From the NCBI GenBank assembly GCA_963792205.1, contig CAWBVI010000005.1, positions 496,001 to 560,000 of the forward strand: a DNA stretch of 64,000 nt, read 5' to 3'. Each line of letters begins with the position of its first letter. Position 1 is the stretch's first letter. A model generated the notes under the pieces. It worked only from the letters and a program-made list of their open reading frames with translations, had not been told where the DNA came from and searched no databases. This document shows positions 1-9,665 of this stretch, one piece after another. A program made the position numbers and the translations under genes. This DNA comes from DATDAH01 sp963792205. Its GTDB lineage: Bacteria; Actinomycetota; Acidimicrobiia; Acidimicrobiales; DATDAH01.

Positions 1-2
1 TG

Positions 3-1223
3 GTGGCGGGGTTCCCGGAGCTCGACCGGCGCTGTCACCTCCGGGGCGTCGACGGCACGCTCGACGCGCTCACCGTCCACACCGCGATGGCAGACCTCGA
101 GGGGGTCGGTGCGGCCTACGTGTGCATGGACGACGAATCCGCGGCCATCGCCGTCGCCGGTGTGCTCCAGCACCAGCTCCCGGGAGCCGCCGTCGTGCTC
201 TGCATCCTGCGGGACACCGGCCTCGTCGGCCTCCTGAACGAACGCCAGGTCGGCACGCCGCGGGGCCTGGGAGCGGTGCACGCCTTCTCGGTGCTCGAGC
301 GCACCTGCCACCCCGAGCTCCGGCTGCTGGCCATCGACGAGAACCTGGCCCGGTCGATCCACGAACACCACCGCCAGCTCCGGCTCGAGGGTGGGGCGGA
401 TCCCGACGAGCCGGCCCTGCGCGAGTGGGACGACCTCCCGGAGGATCTGCGCAGCTCCAACCGGCAGCAGGCCCGCCACATCAACACCAAGCTGCGGGCG
501 ATCGACTGCGACCTCGTCCCCACACCCGGCTGGGAGCCGGCCCGGCTGGCGTTCACGGCCCCCGAGGTCGACCGGCTGGCCGAGATGGAGCACCAGCGCT
601 GGGTCGATGAGCGGACCGCCGCGGGATGGCAGTGGGGCGAGCCCGCCGACAGCGAGCGGCGGATCTCGCCCTACCTGGTGCCGTGGGCCGACCTGCCCGA
701 ACAGGCCAGGGAGTGGAACCGGGAGACGGTGCGAGAGATCCCCGACCTCGTGGCCCTCGAGGGCTTCGAGGTGGTCCGCCTCGCCCCGCCACCCTGGCTC
801 GACACCGTGGCCCGCGCCATCCACGACCAGTACCGGGGTCGACGGGAGGGCGAGGGCTCGGCGACGGGACCCTGGGAGGACCTCCCCCCCGAGCTGCAGG
901 GCTCCAACCGGGACCAAGCGGCGTCGATCCCCGCCCAGCTGGCGGTGGTGGACTGCCAGCTCGTCCCGACGGCCTCGGCCAACGGGTTCGAGGGCTTCAC
1001 CGAGCGGGAGGTCGAGCTCTTGGCCGAGCGGGAGCACGAGCGCTGGGTCCGGGAGCGGACGCTCAGCCCCGGGCCGGCCCGGGCCGGCGACCTCGTGCCG
1101 TGGGACCAGCTGGCCGAGGATCGCCGGGAGCTCGACCGGGAGGCGGTGCGGGCCATCCCCGCCGTGGTGGCCGCCGCCGGGCTCGGCGTGAGCCGCTCCG
1201 GTCGTGATACAAGGGTCGGGTGA
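3..1223 (+). CDS. RyR-domain protein with two RyR repeats, 5' end outside window
   Basis: The frame is open from the window edge, so the first GTG is probably internal and the gene partial. Residues about 25-110 resemble the end of a TrkA-N/Rossmann NAD-binding domain. Two RyR (ryanodine-receptor repeat) domains follow, near residues 115-250 and 265-395. Each has the W-x-DLP...SNR-x-QA block and the hallmark E-H-x-R-W (EHQRW near 198, EHERW near 350). Bacterial RyR domains are proposed nucleotide-ligand sensors, often fused to TrkA or channel modules. The next gene starts inside the stop (GTGA overlap), so the two are co-translated. The ligand is unknown. Confidence 0.75.
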   Translation: MAGFPELDRRCHLRGVDGTLDALTVHTAMADLEGVGAAYVCMDDESAAIAVAGVLQHQLPGAAVVLCILRDTGLVGLLNERQVGTPRGLGAVHAFSVLERTCHPELRLLAIDENLARSIHEHHRQLRLEGGADPDEPALREWDDLPEDLRSSNRQQARHINTKLRAIDCDLVPTPGWEPARLAFTAPEVDRLAEMEHQRWVDERTAAGWQWGEPADSERRISPYLVPWADLPEQAREWNRETVREIPDLVALEGFEVVRLAPPPWLDTVARAIHDQYRGRREGEGSATGPWEDLPPELQGSNRDQAASIPAQLAVVDCQLVPTASANGFEGFTEREVELLAEREHERWVRERTLSPGPARAGDLVPWDQLAEDRRELDREAVRAIPAVVAAAGLGVSRSGRDTRVG

Positions 1224-1648
1224 CGACGCTCGCCGGCGAGCCAGTCCCGGCCTCCAGGCCGGAAGGCCGGATGGCCGCCGTCGCGGAGACCTTCTTCGAG
1301 GCCCTCGCCGCCCAGGACTTCGCGCTGGTCGCGTCGGTGTTCACCGACGACGTCCACCTGCGCGCCCTGCTCCCCGGCGGCTTCCACGAGTGGGAAGGCC
1401 CGGCCAAGCTCGAGGCGGCCTTCACCCGTTGGTTCGGCAACACCGAGGCCTTCGAGCTCGTCGACACCGAGGCCGTGGTGATCGGTTCCTGTCTCAGCCT
1501 GCGGTGGCGGGCGCGCCTGCAGGCCGAACGCATCGGTCCGGGCTGGAGGGTGGTCGAACAGGAGGCCTACGCGGTCGTCGACCAGGACCGGCTCAGCCGG
1601 CTGTCGCTGGTCTGCACGGGTTACCTGGCCGAGCCGGCCGATGGCTGA
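1220..1648 (+). CDS. SnoaL/NTF2-like protein
   Basis: A 142-residue alpha+beta cone protein. It opens with a helix and FFEALAAQDFALVASVFTDDVHLRALLPGG, shown here as FFEALAAQ then VFTDDV, and keeps the conserved W-F region and a C-terminal strand pair. This is the SnoaL-like/NTF2 fold, used by polyketide cyclases, isomerases and binding proteins. The GTG start overlaps the RyR stop by four bases, and its own stop lies inside the start of the P450 gene, so the three form a coupled operon. Substrate cannot be read from sequence. It may act beside the P450 on a small hydrophobic molecule; that is inference. Confidence 0.7.
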   Translation: MTTLAGEPVPASRPEGRMAAVAETFFEALAAQDFALVASVFTDDVHLRALLPGGFHEWEGPAKLEAAFTRWFGNTEAFELVDTEAVVIGSCLSLRWRARLQAERIGPGWRVVEQEAYAVVDQDRLSRLSLVCTGYLAEPADG

Positions 1649-2888
1649 GGCCCCCACCCCCTGGGGCGGCTGGGCGCCGGCGGTGCGCGACGACCCGTTC
1701 CCTCATTTCGCGGCGGCGCGCGCCGCGTGCCCGGTCCAGCCGGTGCACCTGTCCGACGGGCACGACGCCTGGGTGATCCTCGGCCACGAGGCGGCTCGAC
1801 AGGCCCTCAACCACCCCCGGATCTCCAAGGACATGCTCGCCGCCCTGGCCGACGATCCCGACGTCGTGGCCGAGGGCCTGCCCGGGCCGGCGTTCTCCCG
1901 CCACATGCTGAACGTCGACCCGCCGGATCACACCCGCCTGCGCCGGCTCGTGGCCAAGGCCTTCCTGCCCTCGCGGGTCGCGGCGCTCGAGCCCCGGGTC
2001 CAGACCTTGGCGGACGATCTGCTGGACGAGCTGGCCGCCCAGGGGCCAGAGACGATCGTCGACCTCATCGCGGGCTTCGCCCATCCCCTGCCCTTCCAGG
2101 TGATCTGCGAGCTCCTCGGCGTGCCCGAAGCGGACCGTCCCCCGCTTCACGACGGCTTCGGGGTCCTGATGCGACCGTGGGGCGACGATCCACCCCCGGA
2201 GGCGGTGCGGGCGTCAGACCTGATCGTGGGCTACCTCGCCGACCTCGTGGCCGCGAAACGACGATCACCGGGCGATGACCTGGTGAGCGTCCTCGTGTCG
2301 GCGGGCGATGACGAGCAGCTGGACGACCAGGAGATCCTGTCGAGCCTCTTCCAGCTGTTCGTCGCCGGCCACGACACGACGACGTCCAACATCGGCAACG
2401 CCGTCGTCGCCCTGCTCGATCACCCCGACCAGCTCGACGCGCTACGCGCCGACCTGGACCAGATGCCGCTCGCCGTGGAGGAGCTCCTGCGCTACTCGGC
2501 GCCGGTGCCCCACGCCACCTTCCGCATGACGAGCGAGGCCCTCGCCATCGACGGCACGGAGATCCCGGGCGGTCAACAGGTCCTGGTCTGCCTCGCGGCG
2601 GCGAACCGGGACCCGGCTGCGCACCCGGACCCCGATGTCCTGGACATCACCCGCCCGGCCCGAGCGCACCTCGCCTTCGGTCACGGCATCCACTTCTGCC
2701 TCGGCGCTCCTCTCGCCCGGCTCGAGGCCAGGGTCGCCCTCGCCAGCCTGCTGCGCCGCTTCCCGGACATCCGGTTGGCTTGCCCGCGGGACGAGCTCGA
2801 GTGGGCCCACGGCGACGGCCTCGTGCTCCGGGGGCTCGAGACGCTGCCCGTCACCCTCGGGCATCAGTCTCCGACGCCGGCGGCCTGA
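1641..2888 (+). CDS. Cytochrome P450
   Basis: A soluble bacterial P450 of normal length (415 residues). The I-helix oxygen-activation motif AGHDTTTSN is near residue 241. The K-helix E-x-x-R (EELLRY) is near 279, and the heme loop FGHGIHFCLG places the cysteine ligand near 353. It needs a ferredoxin and reductase for electrons, and none is adjacent. The start overlaps the SnoaL stop by eight bases. The 3' end overlaps the convergent flavin monooxygenase by 25 bases. Substrate unknown; class I soluble architecture like CYP107/CYP105-type actinobacterial enzymes. Confidence 0.93.
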   Translation: MAEAPTPWGGWAPAVRDDPFPHFAAARAACPVQPVHLSDGHDAWVILGHEAARQALNHPRISKDMLAALADDPDVVAEGLPGPAFSRHMLNVDPPDHTRLRRLVAKAFLPSRVAALEPRVQTLADDLLDELAAQGPETIVDLIAGFAHPLPFQVICELLGVPEADRPPLHDGFGVLMRPWGDDPPPEAVRASDLIVGYLADLVAAKRRSPGDDLVSVLVSAGDDEQLDDQEILSSLFQLFVAGHDTTTSNIGNAVVALLDHPDQLDALRADLDQMPLAVEELLRYSAPVPHATFRMTSEALAIDGTEIPGGQQVLVCLAAANRDPAAHPDPDVLDITRPARAHLAFGHGIHFCLGAPLARLEARVALASLLRRFPDIRLACPRDELEWAHGDGLVLRGLETLPVTLGHQSPTPAA

Positions 2889-4114
2889 CGGTCGAGGAAG
2901 GCCGCCAGTTCGACAACCAGGTCTGCGGCGTCGGTGCACGCGCCGTCGATGAAGCTCGACTTGCGCCGCCGGAGGAAGGGCGCCCCGATGAGGTACATCC
3001 CCGGGGCCTCGACCACCCCACCGTCGTGACGGACCAAACCCTTGTTGTCGAGGACGTCGACGTCGAGCCAGGAGTAGTCCGGGCGGTACCCGGTCGCCCA
3101 GATGACCGTCTGGATCTCACCGCTGGACAGATCCAGGCCGAGTAACGGCGGCTCTGCCACGCGCGTCGGATCGAACCGGTGCGGCGGCGGGACGCCGTCG
3201 TCGATGCCACTCGCCATCGCCCACTCGTCGATGGTGTCGAGCAGCCGGCCGAGCTTGAGATCGGCGAGCTCGCACTTGTTCCGCAACGAGCCCGAGAACT
3301 GGGCCCGACCATCGCGGATCCCGGCCAGGCGCCCGACCAGGCGCACGCCGATGTCGGTCAGGGCATTCAGGTCGAACGTCGCCCGCTCCGGTGTGCCGAC
3401 CAGCTGCATCGACGGCACCCGTCGCGCTCGCACGATGTCGTCGACCTCGTCGTAGCGCTCGTCGAGCACCCCGGCCGCGTCCATCCACCAGTGGATGTCC
3501 CGGCCTCGGTACACGCGTGGCCCCCGCACGTGCTCGCCCACGGCCAAGGTCACCGGACGGCCGGAGGACTGGATCTCGTGGGCGATCTGCACCCCGCTCG
3601 CCGATGCCCCCACCACCATCACACCCCCCTCGGCGAGCTGGCCCGGGTTGCGGTAGGTCATGGGCGTGAAGGTCGACAACGACGGCGGCAGCGCCTCGGC
3701 CACCGCAGGGAGCCGGGGCAGGTTGAACGCCCCGGTGGCGAGCACCACCGTCCGGGCCGCCCACTCCCCCTGATCGGTGTCGACGCGGTAGCCGTCGTCG
3801 GTGCGGCGCACCGAGGTCACGGTCGTCCCCGCCTGGACCGGCGCGTCGATCGCCGCCGCGTAGCCGGTGATGAGCTCGACGACCTCGGGCATCGTCATGA
3901 ACCCGTCGGGGTCGTCACCGTCGTAGGCGAAGCCCGGGAGCCGGCACTGCCAGTTGGGCGTGAGCAGCCGAAGCGAGTCCCAGCGCTGCGTGCGCCAGGA
4001 GCTGGCCACCTCGCTCCGCTCGAGCACGACATGGTCGATCGAGCGGTCCGAGAGGCACCGGCTCACGGCGAGTCCGCCGTGCCCGGCACCGATGACGACG
4101 GTGGTCGTGCGCAC
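2864..4114 (-). CDS. FAD/NAD(P)-dependent monooxygenase (FMO-like)
   Basis: A 416-residue flavoprotein. An N-terminal dinucleotide motif VVIGAGHGGLAVSRCL (residues 6-21) binds FAD. A second Rossmann motif, VVGASASGVQIA near 170, fits NADPH. ATGYRPDYSWLD near 340 is the late ATG motif of flavin-containing and Baeyer-Villiger-type monooxygenases. GTG start with a weak ribosome site. It is convergent with the P450, so the two oxygenases form a tail-to-tail pair. The substrate could be an amine, sulfide or ketone; the sequence does not decide. Confidence 0.85.
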   Translation of the reverse strand: MRTTTVVIGAGHGGLAVSRCLSDRSIDHVVLERSEVASSWRTQRWDSLRLLTPNWQCRLPGFAYDGDDPDGFMTMPEVVELITGYAAAIDAPVQAGTTVTSVRRTDDGYRVDTDQGEWAARTVVLATGAFNLPRLPAVAEALPPSLSTFTPMTYRNPGQLAEGGVMVVGASASGVQIAHEIQSSGRPVTLAVGEHVRGPRVYRGRDIHWWMDAAGVLDERYDEVDDIVRARRVPSMQLVGTPERATFDLNALTDIGVRLVGRLAGIRDGRAQFSGSLRNKCELADLKLGRLLDTIDEWAMASGIDDGVPPPHRFDPTRVAEPPLLGLDLSSGEIQTVIWATGYRPDYSWLDVDVLDNKGLVRHDGGVVEAPGMYLIGAPFLRRRKSSFIDGACTDAADLVVELAAFLDRQAAGVGD

Positions 4115-4145
4115 GGGAGGTGCCCCGTGCCTCAGCTCGTCTCGG

Positions 4146-4706
4146 TCAGTTCACCACCACGCGCACGTCGGTGGGGTTGGTGATGACGTCGTAGACGGCG
4201 GAGCGCTTCTGGGACTGCGCGACGATCGCCTTGATCTCGTCGGGGGAGGCGTCGGCATCGATGTCGTAGGTCACGGTGATGTCGCCGAAGCCGTTGCGGA
4301 CATCGCTGTCGATGCCGAGGATGCCCCGTACGTCCATCGACCCTTCGACGGTCGCGGTGACACTGTTCAGCTGGATCTCTCGGTTCTGGGCGACGGCGGC
4401 GACGCCGGCGGTGAGGCAGCCGGCCAGGCCGACGAGCACGAACTCCACCGGGGTGGCGCCGTTGTCCTCGGAGGCGAAGATCTCCGGGTGGTCGACGTCG
4501 AAGGAGTAGCGCGTCCGATGGTTCTGCTCCTCGCCGAGGCCGAAGAACCCCTCCACGTCGGTCGTGCTGTGGGTGCCGTTCTGCCACTCACACGACGCCC
4601 GCCACTCGAACTTCGCCGCCTCGGGGGCCTCGGTCAGCGCCTCCCGAGCGCCCAGCAGCGCTTCGACGTTGACACCGTTGTTGACAGGGGTCGCCGTTGA
4701 TGTCAC
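4146..4706 (-). CDS. OsmC family protein
   Basis: A 186-residue OsmC/Ohr-superfamily protein. The central helix GLAGCLTAGVAAVAQNR carries the conserved cysteine, and the C-terminal strand-helix PDEIKAIVAQSQKRSAVYD is typical of the YhfA/OsmC branch. The second cysteine position reads RSAVYD, so the usual resolving cysteine is absent and peroxidase activity is doubtful. GTG start with AAGGAG eight or nine bases upstream. This family reduces organic hydroperoxides or binds acyl compounds. It lies behind the FMO gene in the same direction with 31 bases between them. Confidence 0.85.
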   Translation of the reverse strand: MTSTATPVNNGVNVEALLGAREALTEAPEAAKFEWRASCEWQNGTHSTTDVEGFFGLGEEQNHRTRYSFDVDHPEIFASEDNGATPVEFVLVGLAGCLTAGVAAVAQNREIQLNSVTATVEGSMDVRGILGIDSDVRNGFGDITVTYDIDADASPDEIKAIVAQSQKRSAVYDVITNPTDVRVVVN

Positions 4707-4794
4707 GGGTCATCTCCTTTCGATCACGAGATGTGGGACAAGCAGTCTTCTGCAGATCGCCACGCCGTGCTCGAAAAATGCCTCGCGCTGGTCG

Positions 4795-7747
4795 CTAGGC
4801 GAGCAGGCGGCCGGCCGCTTCGGCGAGCGAGCAGCGCGAGCCGGCCTCCAGGTGCTGGGCGGTCTCGGCGCCGAGCCGGTCCTCGACGGCCTGCAGCAGG
4901 GCGTCGCGCCGGACGGCTTCCGCCGGCGGGGGGAACGGCAGCTCTCGGCGGTCCGGCGTAACGGCGACCACGCCCAGGATCCGAGCGGCGGTGACCTCGT
5001 CCCGGGCGGCCATGGCCACCGCGGCCAGCTCGGTGCCGAAGCGCACCGCTTCGCCCGGCGGCACCCGGTCCAGGCCGGCGACGGCCCGGCGCCCGCACGC
5101 CGTCGCGGCGGCGACGTCCTCGGCGACCAGGTGGGCCCGCATCGCCACCGTCCAGGCCCACGGCTCGTAGGTCCAGACGTTGCCGGCGGCGAGCAGGTCC
5201 AGGGCCTCCGACGTGAGCGCCAGCGCCGCCTCCGGGTCGCCCCGCTCGACGGCGAGCTCGCTGAGGCCGATCGCCAGGTGGGCGCCCGTCGCCCGGTTGC
5301 CGATCTGGCTTGCGCTGGCCCGGCCCTCGGTCCAGTTGGCGAACGCCGCGACATCGTCCCCCAGGAGCCGGTGGCTGTGGCCCAGGAACGCCAGCGCATG
5401 GGCGACGTGGAACGGGCTGGGATGGTCCCGGCGGAGCCGGGCCAGGGCCTCCCGTTGGAGCTCCAGGCCCGCCTCGACGTCACTGTCGAGCACCAGGGAG
5501 ACGCCGAGGAACTTCGTGGCATCGCAGGCGAGGAACCCCCGTCCCGCTTGCTCGAACACCTGGCGAGCGTCGTGGAACGCCTCGGCCGCCTCTCCGTAGG
5601 ACCCCGAGTACATGAGGTGAAGGGCCCGCACGAAGCGGGCGAAGGCCCGCAGCGTCTCGTGGCCCAGCGATATCGCCATCTCCTCCGCCCGGTCCACCTC
5701 TGCCCGGTCGATCAGGTGGAGGGGGCCCGGGCGGGCGTGGAGGGCGTGGGCTCGGGCGCGCATGGCCGACGGCGGGCCAGGGATCGCCAGTGCCCGATCG
5801 AGCAGCTCCGCCTTCTCGCGCCACCAGCCCAGCGCGTACAAGCGGGAGCTCGAGACGACAGGCCAGGGACAGCGCCCGCTCGGCGTCACGTCGCCGGGCC
5901 AGGTGGTCGAGCGCCTGCCGGTAGCGAGGCAGGTCGGACCGGAGTCGGACCTCGAGGTCGGTCACCTCCGCGTCGGCCGCGATCCGTTCGAGGGTGCGAG
6001 CCCGCTCGAGGCAGGTGTCGGCGAGCCGGTCGCCGGTGACGTCGCCCCCGCCGGTGTCGGCGAGCATTCGCTGACCGACAGCGCGCAGAGGCGCCAGAAC
6101 CGTGAAGGGGTCGGTCTCGTCCGGACGGGCCTGGAGCAGCCCGTGGTCAGCGAGGGCGAGGATCGCCGCCGTGGCCTGGTCCGGCCCGAGGCCGGTGACG
6201 CCGGCGGCCACGTCGATGTCGAACTCGCTGGCGAGCACCGTGAGGGCGAGGAAGGCCTCCCGCGCGTCGTCGTCGACCACGCGGAGCGCCGCTCGGGTCG
6301 CCAGGTCGATCTCGTCGTCCCGCTCGGAGGCCGGCATCGCGAGCACGGAAGCGGCAGGCAGCGTGCGAGAAGCGGCGGCTGCCAGGCGGATGGCCAGCGG
6401 CAGCCCACCGGTCCGCCGCACGAGCGCGGCGGCCTCGGCCGGGCTCGGCGCCGCGGCCGGAGCGAGGTCGCGGAGCGCCGCCCGCAGCGCCACCACCGCC
6501 GGAGCGCCCTCGATCTCCTCGTCGTCGGCGCCAGGCGGCGGAGTCGCCAACGGGCCGAGGACCTCGACGGGGCTCTCGACGCCGATCGGCCGGCTGCTGG
6601 TGACCAGGATGCTGACGCCCGGCGTCGAGCGGGCCAGCTCGCCCATGACGGCGGTGACGGCCTCGACGTCCTCCTCGGCGCGGTCGAGCACGACGAGGCC
6701 CTCGGGGTGCCGGCGAGCCCAGTCCAGCACGGCTCCGGACGGGACGCCCGTGCCCACGTCGACCCAGGCGGTGGCGAGGCCCAGGTACCCGCCGAGTTCA
6801 ACCGCGAACCGCGACTTGCCCACGCCGGGTGAACCGAGGATCAGGAGGCGGTGGGTCGCGATGATGGTCACCGCGGCCCGATGGACCTCATCCTCCCGTC
6901 CGATGAACGCCCCGGTGGGCGGCGGGGGCGATCCGAGCTCCTCGCGGGGTGTCATGGGTAGGCGCAGCCGGGCCACGTCGTGGGTCAGGGCGGCAGCTTC
7001 GAGGTCCCGAAGCTCGGGCCCCGGCTCGATCCCCAGGGCCTCGACCAGTGCGTGCCGAGCGTCCTGGTAGGTGGCCAGCGCCTCGGCGGTGCGACCGGCG
7101 AGATACCGGGCCCGCAGCAGCTGGCCCCACCGGTGTTCCCGCAGCGGCTCGAGCTCCACCGCCTGCGTCGCCGCCTCCTCGGCGGCGCGGGCCTCGCCCG
7201 CCAGGAGGAGCAGCTCCACCCGGAGCTCCTCGGCGTCACGACGGACCGCCTCCAGGTGGTGGGCGGCGCTCAGGACGACCACCTCGTCGTCGACGGCGAA
7301 GGGGGTGCCGCGCCACAGGCTCAGGGCCGCTTCGACGTGCCAGAGCGCGTCGGCGGGATCCTCCTCCAGACCGGCCCGGGCCTCATCGAGGAGGGTGACC
7401 GCCAAGCGGGAATCGAGCTCGCACTCCCCCGTCTCCAAGATGTAGCCCTCGTTCGAGCGGGCGATGTGGGCGCCGTGGCCGAGCTCCTCCAACGCCCGCC
7501 GCACGTAGCCGAGGTGGACGTGGAGGGCCGCGCGGTGGCTCGCTGGTCGCTCGGCACCCCACACCGCCTCGGCCAGTTCCTCGAGGCCACACGGTCGGCG
7601 GGCCGCGGCCAGGGCGAACAGCACCCGTGCCGGGCGGCCTCCGAGCGGGCGCAGTGCCTCAGGGGGGCCGACGGCCGCGGGGCCGAGCACGGCGATACGA
7701 GGGGCGTTCAGACGCGCGCGCAGGTCGTCGGTGACCCGTTCCGCCAT
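4795..7747 (-). CDS. SARP/BTAD regulator 1 with NB-ARC-like ATPase (one frameshift)
   Basis: An AfsR-like regulator of about 983 residues when a +1 shift near 5845 is bridged. An OmpR-type winged helix (residues 12-95) is followed by a BTAD helical domain (100-250). A STAND/NB-ARC-like ATPase has Walker A GSPGVGKS near 305 and a Walker B-like LVVLDRAEED. The C-terminal third is TPR-like helical repeats. Before the break the frame reads RALSLACRLELP; after it, LYALGWWREKAELL. Removing one C in a CCC run joins them. No membrane segment or WD40 is present, unlike the other two SARPs. It is divergent from a delta-60 repeat gene across a 61-bp spacer holding 11-bp direct repeats. Confidence 0.85.
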
Positions 7748-7768
7748 TGCCCAACGATAGAGGCGGGC

Positions 7769-7790
7769 CTTTGCTCCCGCTTTGCGCCCG
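7769..7790 (+). promoter_or_regulatory. 11-bp direct repeats, candidate SARP operator
   Basis: CTTTGCTCCCG is followed at once by CTTTGCGCCCG, two 11-mers differing at one base. Heptamers repeated at 11 bp just upstream of a -10 box are the known SARP-site geometry. A possible -10, TAGCGT (7796-7801), starts five bases after the second copy and about eight bases before the ATG at 7809, so the delta-60 mRNA may be leaderless. The site also lies 22 bp from the divergent SARP start. Confidence 0.5.
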
Positions 7791-7808
7791 ATCCGTAGCG
7801 TCCGCGGC

Positions 7809-9059
7809 ATGCGGGCAAGAACCCTTTCGTTCATCGGCGCCATCGGTGCCCTCCTCCTCGTGTCGGCGGGACCCGCCGACGCGGCGTTCACCCCGGACGA
7901 CACGTTCGACGACGACGGGGCGGTCGTGATCGTCGACGGCACGGTGGCCGAGGGACTGGCGGTGGCCAGCGCCAACGGGAAGACCTACGTCGCCTACCGC
8001 GACCTCGACGGCAACCTCAACGTCGCCCGCCTGACCCTCGAGGGCGACCTTGATGTCACCTGGGGTGGCGGCGACGGACTCATCGAGACCTCGCTGAAGG
8101 CCTACAGCGGTGCGGACATGCTGGTCCAGGCCAACGGCAAGGTGCTGGTGGCCGGCGGCAACGGCTCTGGTGGGGACTTTGGGGTGGTCCGGCTCACGGC
8201 GGCGGGGGTCCCCGACACCACCTTCAGCGGCGACGGCAAGGCGGTGAAGACCGCGGCCAACCTCGAGGGCGGCGAGCATCTGGCCGTCGACGCCAGCGGG
8301 CGGATCTACGTGGCGGGAGACCGGGCGCAGGTCTTCGGCCCGGGTGACATGGCGAGCGACTTCGCCGTCGCGAGGTTCAGGGCGAACGGCGCGCTGGACA
8401 ACACGTTCAGCACCGACGCCATCGCCTTCGTGCACCAGCGGCGCATCGACCAGCTCGCGGACCTGGCCGTCGACCGGTCCGGTCGGGTGCTGCTCATGGG
8501 CGACAGCAAGCAGGGGGTCTTCGACCTGCAGGGCGGAGTTGGCCTGGTCGCCCGGCTGCGGGCCAACGGGACGGCTGACCCGGCGTTCAGCGGCAACGGC
8601 AGGATGACCTTCACCTTCGCAGGGCCCTCGACCGTGTCGGGCCTAGGCGGTGGCGTCGACGCCTCGCACCGGGTCGTGTTCGGTGTGACCAACATGGCCA
8701 ACCAGATCGGGGCTGTGCGCCTGACCGCTGGTGGGGCCCTCGACACCACCTACAGCGGGGACGGACGGGCCGTGGCGCCGTTCACCTCCTTCCAGTCCCG
8801 CGACGGCGCCGACCGGGTGGGCAGCGCGATCGTGTTCACAGGATTCGGCACGGACGGGCAGCTCTGGGTCGGACGCCTCACCGCCACCGGCGCCCCCGAC
8901 ACGACCTTCGGGACGAACGGCGAGCTGCTCTTCGACGCCACGCCGAACGACTACGACGAGGCGAGCGCGGCCGCGGCCGGACCCTCAGGCTCGATCGTGA
9001 CCGCCGGCTACACCAGCACTTCTTCGACGAACGTCCTGGTCACCCGCCTCACCCCATAG
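7809..9059 (+). CDS. Secreted delta-60 repeat protein
   Basis: A 416-residue exported protein. The first 26 residues are a Sec signal peptide (MRARTLSFIGAIGALLLVSA, cleavage after ADA). The rest is a run of roughly 55-residue repeats with the marker D-T-T-F-S-G-D-G-(K/R), typical of the delta-60 family, predicted to form a beta-propeller-like structure. No catalytic motif is visible. The start was chosen at 7809 because it begins the signal peptide; an in-frame ATG 27 bases upstream lacks support. A second delta-60 protein at 38539-39801 also lies beside a SARP gene. Confidence 0.8.
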   Translation: MRARTLSFIGAIGALLLVSAGPADAAFTPDDTFDDDGAVVIVDGTVAEGLAVASANGKTYVAYRDLDGNLNVARLTLEGDLDVTWGGGDGLIETSLKAYSGADMLVQANGKVLVAGGNGSGGDFGVVRLTAAGVPDTTFSGDGKAVKTAANLEGGEHLAVDASGRIYVAGDRAQVFGPGDMASDFAVARFRANGALDNTFSTDAIAFVHQRRIDQLADLAVDRSGRVLLMGDSKQGVFDLQGGVGLVARLRANGTADPAFSGNGRMTFTFAGPSTVSGLGGGVDASHRVVFGVTNMANQIGAVRLTAGGALDTTYSGDGRAVAPFTSFQSRDGADRVGSAIVFTGFGTDGQLWVGRLTATGAPDTTFGTNGELLFDATPNDYDEASAAAAGPSGSIVTAGYTSTSSTNVLVTRLTP

Positions 9060-9101
9060 GTCTCGGCGAAGTCGAGTCGCGATCCCCGCAACTGGCGGCG
9101 G

Positions 9102-9536
9102 TCAGCCGCGGGCGTGGGCGAGGTCTCGCAGCACGCGGACCTCGAGCTCTCGGTCCTCCAACTGGCTCTTGACGACGTCGCCGATGCTCACGATCCCGAC
9201 CAGCCGGTGGTCCTCGACCGCCACGATGTACCGGCTGCGCCGATGGGTCATCTCGGCCATCAGGTCACGGATCTCGTCGTCGGGGGCGCAGGTCGTGACA
9301 TCGTCCTTCATGAGGCTCGACACCGGCTGGGCCAGGAGGTCGCCGCCCGCGTCGGCGAGGCCGCGCACGACCTCGGTCTCGGTGACGATGCCGGCCACCT
9401 GATCGCCGTCGGGCGACACCACCACGGCCCCGATCCGGTCATCGCGGAGGCGACGGACGGTGTCCGCGACCGAAGCGTCGGGCGCCACGGTGACCACCTC
9501 GTGCCCCTTCTGCTGGAGGATGCTTCGCACCTTCAC
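9102..9536 (-). CDS. CBS-domain pair protein
   Basis: A 144-residue protein made of two CBS domains and little else. CBS1 (residues 1-65) contains DASVADTVRRLRDDRIGAVVV and VAGIVTETEVV. CBS2 (70-140) contains DDEIRDLMAEMTHRRSRYIVAV and LVGIVSIGDVVK. Standalone CBS pairs usually bind adenine nucleotides and act as energy or stress sensors. The GTG at 9536 is preferred because GGGAGGAA sits six bases upstream; longer in-frame extensions have no ribosome site. Its partner is unknown. Confidence 0.88.
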   Translation of the reverse strand: MKVRSILQQKGHEVVTVAPDASVADTVRRLRDDRIGAVVVSPDGDQVAGIVTETEVVRGLADAGGDLLAQPVSSLMKDDVTTCAPDDEIRDLMAEMTHRRSRYIVAVEDHRLVGIVSIGDVVKSQLEDRELEVRVLRDLAHARG

Positions 9537-9665
9537 GGCGTTCCTCCCTCGCTCGGCGAGTGCCTTCACGGTACGCCTCGACGGCAGAGGAGTCACCTCC
9601 CCGCGACGACCGCACCGAGGTGACCACCCGACCTCGAACCGTGAGGCGGTGTCGGCCCTACCGGA

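Noticed and set aside
6102..7798. Plus-strand open frames over SARP 1
   Set aside because: Low-complexity Arg/Ser/Ala-rich shadow translations of a GC-rich coding region.
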